Origin: Trichosphaerium sp. ATCC 40318
Lineage: Eukaryota > Discosea > Flabellinia > Trichosidae
Length of the DNA stretch: 32,500 nucleotides
Assembly: GCA_038496445.1 (NCBI GenBank)
Contig: JALMLS010000477.1
Coordinates: 1 to 32,500, forward strand
Direction of reading: 5' to 3'
Shown here: piece by piece, positions 1 to 32,500 of the stretch
Position numbering within the stretch: position 1 is the stretch's first letter
Layout: every line of letters starts with the position of its first letter
The notes under the pieces: model-generated
Seen by the model: the letters and a program-made list of their open reading frames with translations, nothing else
What the model was told of the DNA's origin: nothing
Databases searched by the model: none
Program-made: the position numbers and the translations under genes

Positions 1-2058
<2,058 letters not shown>

Positions 2059-2082
2059 AAAAAAAAAAAAAAAAAAAAAAAA

Positions 2083-9117
<7,035 letters not shown>

Positions 9118-9136
9118 AAAAAAAAAAAAAAAAAAA

Positions 9137-32500
<23,364 letters not shown>

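Overview
The window is a single low-complexity tract: adenine at every position on the + strand except 26 isolated thymines. I found no C or G anywhere. The T positions I read are 34, 70, 247, 302, 1659, 1996, 2057, 2084, 6749, 7198, 7322, 8052, 9116, 9138, 13015, 13282, 16513, 17278, 21773, 24508, 25497, 26843, 26925, 27686, 29865 and 32044. No two are adjacent; the closest pair is 22 bases apart (9116 and 9138).

No organism can be inferred. There is no codon usage, gene order, RNA gene, ribosome binding site or other taxonomic signal. The + strand would read as poly-lysine, with every T creating a TAA stop in one frame. The - strand would read as poly-phenylalanine and has no stop codon in any frame. 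Neither strand has an ATG, GTG, TTG or CTG start, because those codons need G on the strand being read. Long open frames here follow from composition and are not evidence of genes.

The layout is uniform from end to end. The longest uninterrupted A runs are 2085-6748 (4664 bases), 17279-21772 (4494), 9139-13014 (3876), 13283-16512 (3230) and 21774-24507 (2734). Both window edges lie inside the tract, so its true length and flanks are unknown.

The most likely explanation is technical: a basecaller or assembly homopolymer artefact, filler or zero-encoded data, or a synthetic control. A real 32.5-kb dA:dT tract is not strictly excluded by the sequence, but I know of no cellular, viral or plasmid genome carrying one, and replication slippage should make it very unstable. 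I see no biological system here, new or known. The few things worth a second look are that the interruptions are only T, that two consecutive T spacings are exactly equal, and that the T's are mildly clustered.
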